Positions 23,601 through 33,129 of a stretch of DNA of 64,000 nucleotides are shown here, in pieces. Source of the stretch: Mactra quadrangularis (lineage: Eukaryota > Mollusca > Bivalvia > Venerida > Mactridae); the NCBI GenBank assembly GCA_025267735.1, contig CM046299.1:21412232-21476231 (forward strand), read 5' to 3'. Under the pieces are notes generated by a model. The model saw nothing but the letters and a program-made list of their open reading frames with translations, had not been told where the DNA came from and ran no database searches. The first letter of the stretch is position 1, and each line of letters opens with the position of its first letter. Position numbers and translations under genes: made by a program.

Positions 23601-24070
23601 GAAACGTGAATATCTTTATATCCATGTTCAAACAAAGAATCGCTGACTGTAGTACCCAACATTGGTCAGAAAATAATAATAACTCAAGTCGATGCTTTCA
23701 TTATAAACATTTTAAATCGTTGTTAAATGTTGAAAAATATCTTTTAATAGAAACACCATATATTCATCGTTTAGCATTTTGTAAATTCAGATGTTCGAAT
23801 CACAAAGTAGCAATAGAAATAGGCAGATACCACAATATACCAAGAATAGAAAGATTATGTTCCTTATGTCCTGATAGTATTGACTGTGAATTCCATGCTT
23901 TCTTTAAATGTCATAAATATGATACTATAAGAAATAATTTCTTATTTAACTGGTATTTAGGGGGGAAAGAGTTAAACGATTTTTACGATTTATTATCAAC
24001 AAGTGAAGAAACCATTTTAAGAAAATTAATGTATTATGTATATCTACTTATGAACAGTATTAACAGTTAG
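20609..24070 (+). CDS. LINE ORF2: endonuclease-reverse transcriptase
   Basis: Open for 1153 codons from directly after the ORF1 TAG to TAG at 24068-24070. Endonuclease blocks are LRILSWNIGG, IICLCETW, FLAGDFNSR and DHFPISCVF. The first two lie before the first ATG (20837), so a protein begun at that ATG would lack the catalytic Asn and Glu. Reverse-transcriptase blocks follow: SSGLDGIQAEFYK, PVFKSGSKTSTSNYRGLSI, YCLYVDFRKAFDKINHE, GTRQGDKSSSTIFILFINEL and CLMFADDVAN, which carries the catalytic pair of aspartates. The usual GDPLSP turn is replaced by GDKSSS. A Cys/His knuckle (CSLCPDSIDCEFHAFFKC) lies near the C-terminus. It performs target-primed reverse transcription. The frame is fully open, which suggests a young copy. 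Confidence 0.9.
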   Translation, partial: ESGRSLLHDYSCGNTKTYLRILSWNIGGLKKYCDNDELKHFLCQYDIICLCETWSSVHNEYDNFLDSYIHYDFVRSMLPTALRNSGGISVFISAAIHKLNIITRIYTSFSNCIVLYLNLSSIYDCNNVILYFTYISPEGSSYYDRMYYNNGISHMFEHFETIREDYGDIELFLAGDFNSRTKNFLDYIPNDNLEYIYGDTEYEGSNFDLLRNNKDCIRGNNFGKALVNFCCIFDVHILNGRFDDDRHGEFTCFSNDGASVVDYMIASPNLFHYITSFKVCDRDDSDHFPISCVFELNTIKIPQTDESHYDTGFLQSNSSRLRWNNNKLETFYNNFKTILQSKNNVLLQSLNNDIDVFIDIMTNIYHQAGECMKIRKTFLTNQPPWWDNECYDLKRIKYNLLKCFRNTNSQQDLRNYKNSRNNFKNCCRIIKCEYQHNNRLKLVNCQDACSFWKQLKSYKSKNIMISNSITSNEWLVYFKSLLYEKDAISVDPNINNTHIYADESANSLNEPFSLPEVESIINKLKNNKSSGLDGIQAEFYKYTSVDVSQYFVLLFNHILSTGTFPKSWGQSIICPVFKSGSKTSTSNYRGLSITNTMYKIFSGVINKRLYEWDEENNKINECQAGFRRNYSAIDNVFCLQAMVQKYLSKKGGRFYCLYVDFRKAFDKINHEQLFLSLQKVGLHGNFLRVLKLMYTNLYSCVKTSDGITGSFPCNIGTRQGDKSSSTIFILFINELYTLLREKCSSGIFITNNIPDILCLMFADDVANCAETVSLLQQQLNAIDTFCHNTGMEINLEKTEIIVFRNGGPLRNYEKWYYRGKTINITSIYKYMGLIFSPQLSWNHAKEKLASQAHKAILALKHYQKPFGYFPTKELFKIFDHMIKPILCYGSQIWGYEYCHIIESVHTNLCRKHLGLRRTTNSCMILGECGRLPLSITYITNCIRYFCKLLNMSSERYPKQCYLMLKSIDDAGRTCWATKIKNLLYMYGFGYIWISQEIGNVNIFISMFKQRIADCSTQHWSENNNNSSRCFHYKHFKSLLNVEKYLLIETPYIHRLAFCKFRCSNHKVAIEIGRYHNIPRIERLCSLCPDSIDCEFHAFFKCHKYDTIRNNFLFNWYLGGKELNDFYDLLSTSEETILRKLMYYVYLLMNSINS

Positions 24071-24592
24071 TTTATTTATTCTATATAGTCTCACTTTACT
24101 GCACAGACTAATATAACCACATAATATTGCATAGAGTATTGTATTTTGGGCTGGTGGCCTTAATTTTCTTTAATAAATAGGTATTTATAATTTGTTTATA
24201 AATATATATATTGTCTCAATTTATAACTAGAAATCAACATTGCCACACAATTTTGTATAGTGCAATGTCGTATTATGGGCAATTGGTCTTAGTTTTCTAA
24301 TATATGTATTGTTAAGTAGTTTAATAATTTATATATTGTATCATTTTTAAACTTTAAATCAACATAACAACAAAAATTTGTATACTGTAATGTTGTATTT
24401 GTGGCCAGTTGCCCTAATTTTCATTAATAAGTAATAACTATTATGAATTACATGTAGATCAATAATTTCATATTTTATCAAGATCTATTATATGCTTACA
24501 TAACCACACAATTTTGTATATTGTATTGCTGTATTTTGGGCCGATGGCCTTGATTTTCTTGAATAAAATTTGTCTTGTCTTGTCTTGTCTTG
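24071..24592 (+). repeat. LINE 3' UTR: four tandem degenerate units and TTGTC tail
   Basis: The phrase ACATAACCACACAATTTTGT or relatives, then GTATTTTGGGC, then GGTGGCCTTAATTTTC and AATAAA-like sequence, recurs four times, starting near 24112, 24236, 24360 and 24498 (about 125-bp period). The last unit runs into (TTGTC)n. Each unit contains a potential small hairpin, for example GGCCGATGGCC at about 24539-24549. Confidence 0.7.
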
Positions 24593-25009
24593 ATCAGTAA
24601 CTGAATCAAAATTACAAATGTCAAGTACCAATGTCTACTGGTTTGAAATCTCCTCATGGTACAGGATCTGGTAATTTTTCAATATCTATTTCTGAATGAA
24701 ATCTAATGCCTGAAAATGAAATATATACATCACATGATAAGTTGCATACTGACAATTTAGTTTTTTGTTTGTTTGTTAGGGTTAAAGGTACTAGTTAACA
24801 GATTTTGTTTATTTTTCTATAATTTCATAATACCATTCAGTGTCTGTAATTGTACTGCATGAAACACCATTATTTGTAGTTGTACGTCAATTTTCACTAA
24901 AAAATTCATTATCAGAAAACTATATTCCTGTTTCCAAAATTGTTTCCATACAACTTTGATAGTTTAGAAAAAGTTGATATTTAAGTTGAAATCTGTGAAT
25001 GAGTACCTT

Positions 25010-25290
25010 TAACGCCATAGCAACACATTGTATAGGCCATGTAACAGTGGTCAGTCAACCTACTCATTCCTCCTGGAAAGCCTAAATCTCTTGATTCAGC
25101 TGTTAATTAACCAACTACACTAAGAGCATAATTTCGTCAGTGACTGACAACTGCCCTATGCTACATTATTAAAATTCATTGGTAGTTGGGAAATTGACGG
25201 TTGAAATAATTTCATGACCAAGCTCCAAGAAAGCATGCCCTGCCCGGAATGGAACCCGCAACACACACAAGCTACAATTACTGATACAGA
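25010..25290 (-). mobile_element. tRNA-derived SINE, family 1, minus copy
   Basis: It matches family 1 in order: CATAGCAACACATTGTATAGG, a CAGTCAACCTACTCA block, GATTCAGCTGTTA, TCAGTGACTGACAACTGCCC and ATAATTTCATGACCAAGCTC. The tRNA head at the right end is degraded (GGAATGGAACCCGC). It sits in the TTAA transposon. Confidence 0.65.
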
Positions 25291-25929
25291 GTCATAATAT
25301 GTATCACAGATTACCTGAAGTTTGGAGAAGGATCTGGCAACAATGCAACACCAAGGTCAATTTGTATGATTTCCATGATTGATTCAGCTTGCTGAGTCTC
25401 TTCAAGAGCTTGTCCTTAAATGAATAAATATAACATAAGATTTTCCCTAGCACAAGGGCTGAAATGGTATCTCACAGAGTTGCAAAATGGAGTGTATTTT
25501 GAAAATTGAAAGTAACCTTTTTCAGCTAATAAACTTCGCAATGTAAAATTGAAATTAAATATCACTATCTAAACTAATTAAGGCTCAAACCAGCCTTGAT
25601 GTGTCCAGTGAGATTGATAGTAGCTACAGATTACAGCCAGTTTGTAAGGTATATGCATCTCTGACATCATGAACTAAATTCTGACCCATTAAAAGTTTAT
25701 GATAGATCATCACAGCCTTGTCTAGAGTGTTTTTACTTGTAGTATGTATACCCTGATTTGTCTGCTACAGACAGACAGTGTTACACATTATATTTGATAT
25801 TAACTCTCACAGGCAACGTTAAATACAGTACAATGCTGTACATATGTTACACTGCATATAAATAAAATCAACTCACAAAGTGCTATATTCTGTTAAATTT
25901 GAGTCATAAAGTAAATTGGGGGAATAAAA

Positions 25930-26012
25930 ACCATACGCCCTGACTGGAAATCGAACCTGGTTCTCCCGGGTGGTAGGCGAGACACTCAACCGCATTGCTA
26001 CAGGGTTAACCC
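25930..26012 (-). repeat. tRNA-like SINE head
   Basis: On the minus strand an A-box-like GCGGTTGAGTG is followed about 35 bases later by GGTTCGATTTCC, a good B box. No SINE body follows clearly, and it does not fold as a complete modern tRNA with an obvious anticodon stem. It is probably a SINE remnant. Confidence 0.4.
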
Positions 26013-26613
26013 TACAGCAAGGCTGTTGGAAGTGACTATATAGTCACCTACGATCACCACAGCCACAAAAACATAACATCTTGCATCAGCTCAGCACAAT
26101 AAAACTAGCACAATAAATTACACACTAAAAACTATCACCCAACTTATCACAAATCTAGGCATATAACAAATAAACATTGTAAGTTTCAAAATGGCTAATT
26201 TCAACATATTCATACTGATATAATAGAGGAATAAATATTTCAGTTCAGAATGTAATTTTTCTTACCTGTGTACATTTTTACCCTGTGTGCTTACAGTTTT
26301 ACCAACAGGCACATTGCTTACGTAACATCACTCTTCATAACAGCATTTATCAAATAAATATCCCGAAAGTCCACGTTTTTATTCATCAACAACACAGTCT
26401 GTAAACAGTACTAAATCATGGCACCGGACCAAGTCGACATCATTCACAAAACCTCAGTGCGTCCGACTTAGTTGACGGCCTATTCTCCTTTCCCCAACCT
26501 TTGATGGTTGATATTTTATCAATTACTATCCCAGATAGATTGTTTTGTCGTAATAAACCTTTGTCGGAACTAACATAACGTCTTTTTGAAAAACGACCGC
26601 GCATATTCCTTAC

Positions 26614-27405
26614 TAGTCCTAAATATAAGACCCTACGTAACTTTTTTATCATTTTGACATTTCTCTGTTACGTAGGGACTTAACGGATAGCTTCAAAAAC
26701 GCATAGCAAAAATTTTAGTGTACAGACATCGAATCAGGTCTGAACGTTCTACTCGTTTTAATTCGAAAAATTTGCAATAAAACGATACACCAATAGAAAG
26801 ATAAACGAAAAATACACATGATGAAAGTAAAATAATTTCAAATTCTAACCTTAGACAGTCAAAAAATCCATTTAAAATCCTTTATTAACGAGTACTTTCA
26901 GTTTGTCACAAAAATCGTGCAATAATAGCCAAAGCAATCCGAATTTAAATTGGGTCACGCCATTTGTAAGAAATTATTTTGAACGAATATATTAGGTAAG
27001 TATAAAAGCCAGTATCCGGACCGTTCCGTGTATACTTTTGACTGTTGACAGTAAGAACGACTACTCTTGAGAGATTAAAATTCGTTTAAGTAAACTGTAA
27101 GCGATTCGAAACTTTATTTACCGACACGAATTCAGTTCAAAATGGAGGCAAGCGGCGACAATCCTGGATAGCTGGAAAAGTAATTGGTGTTTTCATATGG
27201 GAAAAAACTGATTATTATCTTTTGCTTTATGGAAAGAATAAAAGTAAACTTTTATCTATCGATTGGTGCTAATTTGACCCTCATTCATTTACTTTTTGAA
27301 TAAAATATTTTGCTATGCGTTTTTGAAGCAATCCGTTAAGACCCTGCATAACAGAAGAACGTCCGTATGATAAAATAGTTATGAAGGGTCTTATATTTAG
27401 GACTA
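26614..27405. mobile_element. MULE-like element, 792 bp, 9-bp target duplication
   Basis: Both ends read TAGTCCTAAATATAAGACCC on opposite strands, and the inverted homology extends about 110 bp. The flanks ATTCCTTAC at 26605-26613 and 27406-27414 are identical; a 9-bp duplication is typical of Mutator-like elements. It lies inside the TTAA transposon. It has no transposase frame. Confidence 0.7.
27001..27245 (+). promoter_or_regulatory. TATA-box mini transcription unit inside MULE-like element
   Basis: TATAAAAG at 27001-27008 is followed about 30 bp later by a plausible start region, then an ATG at 27142 opening only nine codons (MEASGDNPG, stop at 27169-27171), then AATAAA at 27236-27241. 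The arrangement looks like a compact Pol II promoter with a nearby poly(A) signal. It could be the promoter stub of the parent transposon. Confidence 0.3.
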
Positions 27406-29665
27406 ATTCCTTACTATCTCCGCCATGTTGGATAACTCGATTTTACCTCGTTGACAGTAGGAAATCCCGTTACGTCAAACGCCACGAGGTCGTTATAACT
27501 AAAAATAGTACAGTTACGAGCGAATACGAGTATGACGATGTTTATCGAACTGCGGTTTACGGAAATGTCGACATAACACGATCTTTACCGATTAGTTAGG
27601 GATCGTATACCTTAAGATTGTGACGCGCCCCAATCAGTGAAAGTCATGTCACTTAAGGTTAGATGGAATGAACAATGGAAAAAATGACGTTTCACTACTT
27701 TTATTTCGGGAAAGAAAGAATTTTCCAATGAAAAAATTCACCAAATTCCGGTACGTTAAAATTGCACCGCGGTACGTATTGCTGCAACTGCGTATTGCAA
27801 TATACCAGTATACCGGTATATCGGACAGCCCTATCTAGAGTTTAACACGATTTGTGTAAATTGTTGGTACCTGTATATTCATGCATGTACATTTTGTTAA
27901 GCTAAAACGTACGAGTGCATTTGCCATAAAAATTGACAAAGCCTTTTAATAAAGAATGTACATACGACTGAAGAAGTGTTGCAGATGTAACTGGCGAATC
28001 GTAACCATCAGGAATGTGTCCCGCAAAGCACTGATTATGCAGTGTTCGCATTTGTTTTTTTCTAAAACATTTAACAAAATCTAATACATAATTCTCCAAT
28101 GCTGAATAAGAAACAAAATCAGATATTATGTTAATAGTACACAATAATGAGACCCGTCATATGACGTTCAAGATAGAATATCCCAGCATTTATTCTTTTA
28201 TTTTTATACTGGGTTAAACCCCGTTTCAACACAACTTAGGATATATGACGACGACCAGTGCACCTAATCTAGTTATTCCGGAATACTTCGCTAACCAGTA
28301 CTCACTATACCCTTCCACAAGGCTGGAACTTCTCCACATACATGTACCTTATCAATTGAAGAAAATTAACATTATTGTCCAATACTCGTGGAAGAGTATA
28401 ATCGCCCCAGGTGGGATTCGAACCTGAACCCCTTTCAGGACATTATATTCGAAATTCCGACATAATTACTTTTTCTCATAAAGTTAAGGTATTTAATTGT
28501 ATATTGTATTTATAATGTTTTCACAATGTCAGATCTTTTAAATTATAATCATGTTTATTATTCACAACCTAAGCAAAATACCTTACAAGTAAAAAATTGC
28601 TGCTAAATGCAGCAAAGGGATTGTCACGGCAAACAAAAAAGAATGATTAAGTATAATTTAAAGGTAACTCAAAAGAGCATTATATTGAATTGTCATGTTA
28701 AGGTTTTTCAGTAATTAAAAGGTAACTTGTCATAAAACGTTTTTCTGTTCAAATGTAACAATCTCGTTCCAAAAGCCTAGTAAGATTCTCGATACTAGTT
28801 AGATTGAGAATCTTGACAAATTTGGAGTACGCGAATGGTCTGGATCTAGACACCATCTTTATGCCGACAGGATGTTTGGTTTTAGTTGGATTTATTTCCA
28901 GTAATTCATATTTGCATGACGCTTAAAAAGATCGGCAGAAGGGAAAACACAGTTCTTCAGAACAGAAGCTATTTACATGACTTATCGCTTCTGTTTAGTC
29001 AAGTGCTCCTCACATTGCGGATCTGTTCTTACCAATCCGTGTAACCAATCATCTAACTAATGCATAACTGTCCAGCATCTTTGAATTTCGACATTTTGAT
29101 TTTACAGGCGTGAACATTTGTTGCATTTATTGCATTTATTTTTTAATCACGAGACAGTCATGCAATCTAAATGTGTGTGTCTTTGCCTTGAAATAGAAAT
29201 ATCAGTTTGCGCATAGTATTTAAGCAGAGGTAGAGAGTCAGCGAGTGAATCTTTCAAACCAGTGTATTAGAGAGTAGTCATACCTTTACTTGTTACGGAA
29301 GAATTTTGTTGCCGGATACACGGAAGGATTTAACATGTATTTTAATTCCGAAAAGATGCACTTAAATACAAAAGGCAAGCTATTTCGAATAGAAATCATT
29401 TTTCTTAATAATGAATTCACTCGGACTCGAGAAAACATACTCCATTCGAACAAATTAAAAACTGGCGAGCTTTTCACCTAGGTGTAAATGTCCGTCATTT
29501 TAACTCTCTTAAAATTACCTGGTCCGTCTGGTCAATAGTCCGTCAATATAGTACCAAACTTTTCATAATTAAAAAAAGTCTGCAAAAATAATCTTACATC
29601 TGCTCGATCTATAACCAGAAGCAAGTTCAATTACACAAAACGCTACAGTACGTTACATAACGATG

Positions 29666-29776
29666 CATTCGGAACTCCTCGGTCATACATTTGTTTACTT
29701 TAACGCCGGACATTTCAAAATAGCGTCCAAATATGTCCGAGATTATTCGCAGCAAATGGACGAGGACTTCCGAATG
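29666..29776. mobile_element. Small hAT-like MITE, CATTCGGAA terminus
   Basis: The left end CATTCGGAACTCCTCGGTCA faces an inverted CATTCGGAAGTCCTCGTCCA. The flanking octamers TAACGATG and TATCGTTG match at 6 of 8. It is the shortest (111 bp) of a family also present at 32415, 43282 and 57472. Confidence 0.6.
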
Positions 29777-30549
29777 TATCGTTGCGGAACGTTCTATAAC
29801 GTTCGCAGTTACTGAACTCAACCCTGGTCCGTAACTCTTATGCTCTTAAAATTAACTGGTCCGCTGCACTTAATCATAGTTAGAAAAGATCGCCAATAGA
29901 GCTCAGTAAGAGTAAGAATTAAGAGTCAATGTTACACGATTACGCTTCTTTATTTATACAGTCGGCTAATAAGAAAAAAAGGTATATTATTAAAATATAT
30001 GAATCATATCAAATTAGTTTTCAAATGATAAATGCTCTAACAGTTGAAATATATAATATTTACAACAATATGTGATGAAGCAATCGACGATTCTTTTAAT
30101 AGTTAAAGTCTGCAAAGTTATTTCTTAAAATATAATTTCGATATTGGTGTCTTATCTTTTCAAATAAAATATTGGCAAATATCAATAATATATGTACTAT
30201 ACACACATTATGATGCGCATATTTGTTAAACTGTATCCGTATACTAAACTGGTCTCCTGGTCCGGTTGGTTCGCGATTTATACCTACCCCTTTTCGTGTG
30301 ATTAGAAAGGATTTGCGGAAATGTGTTGATATAAAACGCTGATTTTTCGTGTGTTGCATTATTGCAAGAAAAATTGTTTATATGGATTCCCCCAAAAATG
30401 ATTTTTCTATTTAACTTTTAACGGAAATGGGCTGTACTATGACTGCATTAAAAACAATAAATTTGTCGGCAGTGGAAATCGAAAGGATTTTTATCATTTT
30501 TTATCACGTGACTTTTGCCCATTGCTATCAAAATCTACCCACCACAATA

Positions 30550-30571
30550 TCACGGCGTTGAGACGCCGTGA
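30550..30571. repeat. 9-bp perfect hairpin
   Basis: TCACGGCGT, loop TGAG, then ACGCCGTGA. It is GC-rich in a very AT-rich context and stands about 20 bp from the breakpoint where copy B resumes homology with copy A. Confidence 0.6.
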
Positions 30572-31504
30572 AATCATACTAGCTTATTTCTGTGTATACA
30601 TTTATATCAGCTAAAAATACTTTATGAAATAGTTTTTTTGTTTAATGTTGCATTTATTTGTTGAAAAAAACAACAGTAAAACAAATTCATACCATTCTTT
30701 AGCCAGGTTTCTGGAGTAGGTCCGTCACAATTACGTGAATAATCTGTATCTATAGGATCTAGGAGAAACGAAACTAGTTCCGGACAGGCATCGACAACAC
30801 TAGAAGCACATTCACGTACTGCTAGCGTACGACTAAAATGAAAAAAATATGGAATCCGAAACTAAACTACAAAAAATAAACGTCGTAAGATACGAATTTT
30901 ACATTTGTCTTTGAAATGCTTACAATCCAGAATATTTAAAGCAAGAAATATCGTTAAAAAGATATTTATAGATATGCAGGGTTAATTTCGTTTAAAGTAT
31001 AAAATTATGTAGTCATATTCGCCGTTTAGTCATACTACCAAGAGCATCAGAAGGATAATTAACATAAGTATGGAATGATATTCAAAATATTTACATTATG
31101 TTACATTATTCAGAAATATTATGTACAGATTGGCCAAAAATATCCATATTATTAACATCTTATGTTTTTGACTTACGATAAATTTTATCGTAAGATATTT
31201 AGTGAAAAGCGTCCCGGATTCGGACATCATGCTAATGAATACTTAAGTTCTAAGATTACCTGCAGATGGTTGACCACAATGTAACAAGTTCTTGTCCTGT
31301 AGTAACATTGTCAGCGACTATTTCAGAAAATAAATTCGATTGCTCAGGTAGGCATTCTTCGACCATAACTTTTACTTCCTTTAGTGACTGACAAGCTGGG
31401 TTTGACCGTAGAAATAATTTCTCGAAAAAAGGGCTACCAGCAGTTGTATTAAAAACAATGCCGATAACTGCAATACAAGAACATTGTTCGTTTTAAGCGT
31501 ATTG

Positions 31505-33125
31505 AACCACGGTGGCAATCCTACGTGACTATGACATCACAAATGCTATGGTTTCAAGAAAAAAAACCATACAAAAAATATACTTGTAGTTCCGAAAACT
31601 TGAGTTGATGCTGGCTTTTCATCGTTTTTTCTTCAAAACGTAGCATTTGTGATGTCACAGTCACGTCGTATTCTCATCGTGTATAGAACACTCTACGGGA
31701 GAAGTTATTCAACCCATCCAGAGAGTTCTCCTTTTTTGGATTTCAAAATTTTCAAGTTTACAGATTTTTGTCAACTTAATTTGCTCTTATATTATACACT
31801 ACACAGAATAATAAAACTTTTAGACAACACGTTCCCATTTACTGAACTGTGATGTCATTCTTTTTCATACCAGCCAGATGCATACAAACGCAAGAAAATA
31901 AAACCGAATACATGTAATTTATTTTTCGTGTATTTACAATATGTATGTCGATTTATATCAGGAAATGAATACTTAACAATAAATTTAAATACAATGATTC
32001 TTACCCAAAATTGTTGGATAAATCCACTTCATCTTTTTGGCAAAATTTCGACAAAATGTTTCAATATCTGTTATGGTGTGCCAATAGCTACCAGCAATGG
32101 ACAAATAGTTGTGATATAAACAGTTCTGATAATAATACCAAAGCAAAGTATCAAGTAGTGCTGGGCATTGTTAATACATCTCTTGTTCTTTTATAGCACA
32201 ATATGATTCATCAATACATGCAAATTTAAATGTCGATAAACGTAGAATGTTATACAGTATTGTGTTAATTAATCGACTCACGAGAACGGTTTGATTAAAC
32301 AAAAATCGAACAATTCATCCTTTTCGTGATACGACAAATATAGTGATACAACTTCAAAGCGCTCTGTAGTGCTTGCATCAATATTTTCCTGTCGTGTGTG
32401 GTGGATGCTTGGAACCATTCGGAACTACCTCGGCGATTGTCCACGCAAATACACCTCGGATATCACGAGGAGCGAAAGTAGATCCAACATAGAATCTAGC
32501 CTCGTTCCCGACGTTTACTCAATAGAACGCTGGCACACACCAAAAATGACGGACGATTGTGGGCAGTTAAAGCTCTTCAATGCCTGTAACTGATATTCAC
32601 TTAAATCAAAGTTGATCTTTAAAAATTTTTGTGTACTCGATACTTTCTGCAAAATGATCTACATGTTGGTTGTTTACATCGGCACTACTTAACCTATGAG
32701 GTTAATCGCCTGACCTCATAACTTTGTTGTATTCCTACTACGATTGATATCCGAGGTGTATCTTCGTAGATGATCGCCGAGGTCGTTCCGAATGGCTAGG
32801 AACATCGAGACTACTTTAAAGCTGCTTTCTCTCATATCCAAACTTAATATCAGAGACATAATCATAGCTAGTCAGTCTTTACTGTTAGGAATATAGTCAC
32901 GTTATCTTCAGAATGTAAATAAACACTTGTTTTACGACACATTCCTGCCTCAGTTAAGGCTAAGAAACATCTATATCACGGTGGCAATACTACGAAGCTT
33001 TGGCGTCACAAATGCAACGAGTTCAAGAAGAAAACAGAGCAATCTGCCTCGAGTCAGACTTTTTTGAAGGTCTGTAAGACTTTCTATTCTTGTCAGATTT
33101 CAGCAATACCAACGCGAGGCTAAGC
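31505..33125. repeat. Rearranged 5' flank of copy B (inverted plus direct copies)
   Basis: The segment at 31508-31565 (CACGGTGGCAATCC...ATCACAAATGCTA) is repeated in reverse at 31622-31680, and a direct copy recurs at 32968-33060, where homology to copy A continues through TTGTCAGATTT. The stretch between holds the copy-A-like block 31992-32130 and the MITE at 32415-32794. It therefore records at least one local inversion-duplication. Confidence 0.5.
32415..32794. mobile_element. hAT-like MITE, CATTCGGAAC terminus (copy)
   Basis: The ends are CCATTCGGAACTACCTCGGC and an inverted CATTCGGAACGACCTCGGC. The inverted homology extends through ACACCTCGGATATCA. The flanking octamers GCTTGGAA (32407-32414) and GCTAGGAA (32795-32802) match at 7 of 8. 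It has no coding capacity. Confidence 0.75.
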
Positions 33126-33129
33126 AGAA

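Larger units (their letters stand above)
19781..24592 (+). mobile_element. Nested LINE retrotransposon with TTGTC tail
   Basis: A non-LTR retrotransposon carrying ORF1, an apurinic-type endonuclease, reverse transcriptase and a C-terminal Cys/His knuckle. It ends at a (TTGTC)n repeat at about 24571-24592. The 5' end is probably truncated, because ORF1 is open back to a TGA at 19778-19780 without an early ATG. ORF1 is of the L1-type coiled-coil/RRM class, so an L1/Tx1-like clade is likely. It lies inside the TTAA transposon and splits that element's own gene relics. Target duplications were not resolved. Confidence 0.85.
18860..25414 (-). pseudogene. Degraded gene relic of the TTAA transposon
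   Basis: Minus-strand exon-like pieces flank the nested LINE. The best is 25414-25315: acceptor TTTAAG, donor AGGTAATC, and an open frame containing LEETQQAESIMEIIQIDLG. A related piece at 24709-24654 (acceptor CATTTTCAG) ends LPDPVP then TGA. At 19013-18860, behind acceptor TTTCTAG, the frame reads LQRMTKAENIAMSGL, hits a one-base shift, and continues as DGEDGLFKHNVNDKQPR. That last pattern resembles the SGL...GxxGL...KPR C-terminal tail of some transposon-associated nucleases, but I cannot name it. A further open stretch with SPYMQSLIPITAATQLITG lies near 19545-19430. Phases do not join cleanly, so the gene is dead. Confidence 0.35.
17461..27611 (-). mobile_element. 10.15-kb DNA transposon with TTAA target duplication
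   Basis: The left end GGTATACAATCCCTAACT and the inverted right end GGTATACGATCCCTAACT match at 17 of 18 positions. TTAA lies at 17457-17460 and again at 27612-27615. Copy A shows a single TTAA at the matching place, which proves an insertion. TTAA duplications are characteristic of piggyBac and Kolobok. PiggyBac ends usually begin with C, whereas a GG start is closer to Kolobok, so I lean to a Kolobok-like element; this rests on remembered consensus. About 5.6 kb of its length comes from later nested insertions (LINE and MULE-like element). Coding relics lie on its minus strand. Confidence 0.75.
17268..27833. mobile_element. hAT-like MITE of copy B, split by a TTAA transposon
   Basis: This is the orthologous copy of the MITE at 2406-2824. 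Its left half is 17268-17460 and its right half is 27612-27833. The flanking octamers CCTAGAGC and TCTAGAGT match at 6 of 8. The interruption falls at the TTAA that is intact in copy A at about 2599-2602. Confidence 0.7.
28585..30590. other. Copy-B-specific intron segment, no gene seen
   Basis: Copy A has about 330 bp here (3970-4300) that copy B lacks, while copy B has about 2 kb that copy A lacks. Apart from the small hAT-like MITE at 29666-29776 and the hairpin at 30550-30571 I see AT-rich sequence without convincing exons; overlapping open frames at 29286-29481 lie on both strands and have no recognisable motif. Confidence 0.45.
14971..31484 (-). pseudogene. Copy B of the secreted-protein gene, decayed
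   Basis: All four exons of copy A have counterparts: exon 1 at 31484-31260, exon 2 at 30832-30693, exon 3 at 28101-27871 and exon 4 at 15145-14971. Splice sites are preserved. Exons 2 and 4 are open and identical in length to copy A (140 and 175 nt). Exon 1 has lost 5 bp after the fourth codon, shifting the frame within the signal peptide. In exon 3 the Trp codon of TFWLNK has become TAG at 27904-27902, and the exon is 9 nt shorter. Intron 3 is swollen by the 10.15-kb transposon. Two independent lesions argue for a pseudogene, although an alternative start or isoform cannot be excluded. Confidence 0.65.
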
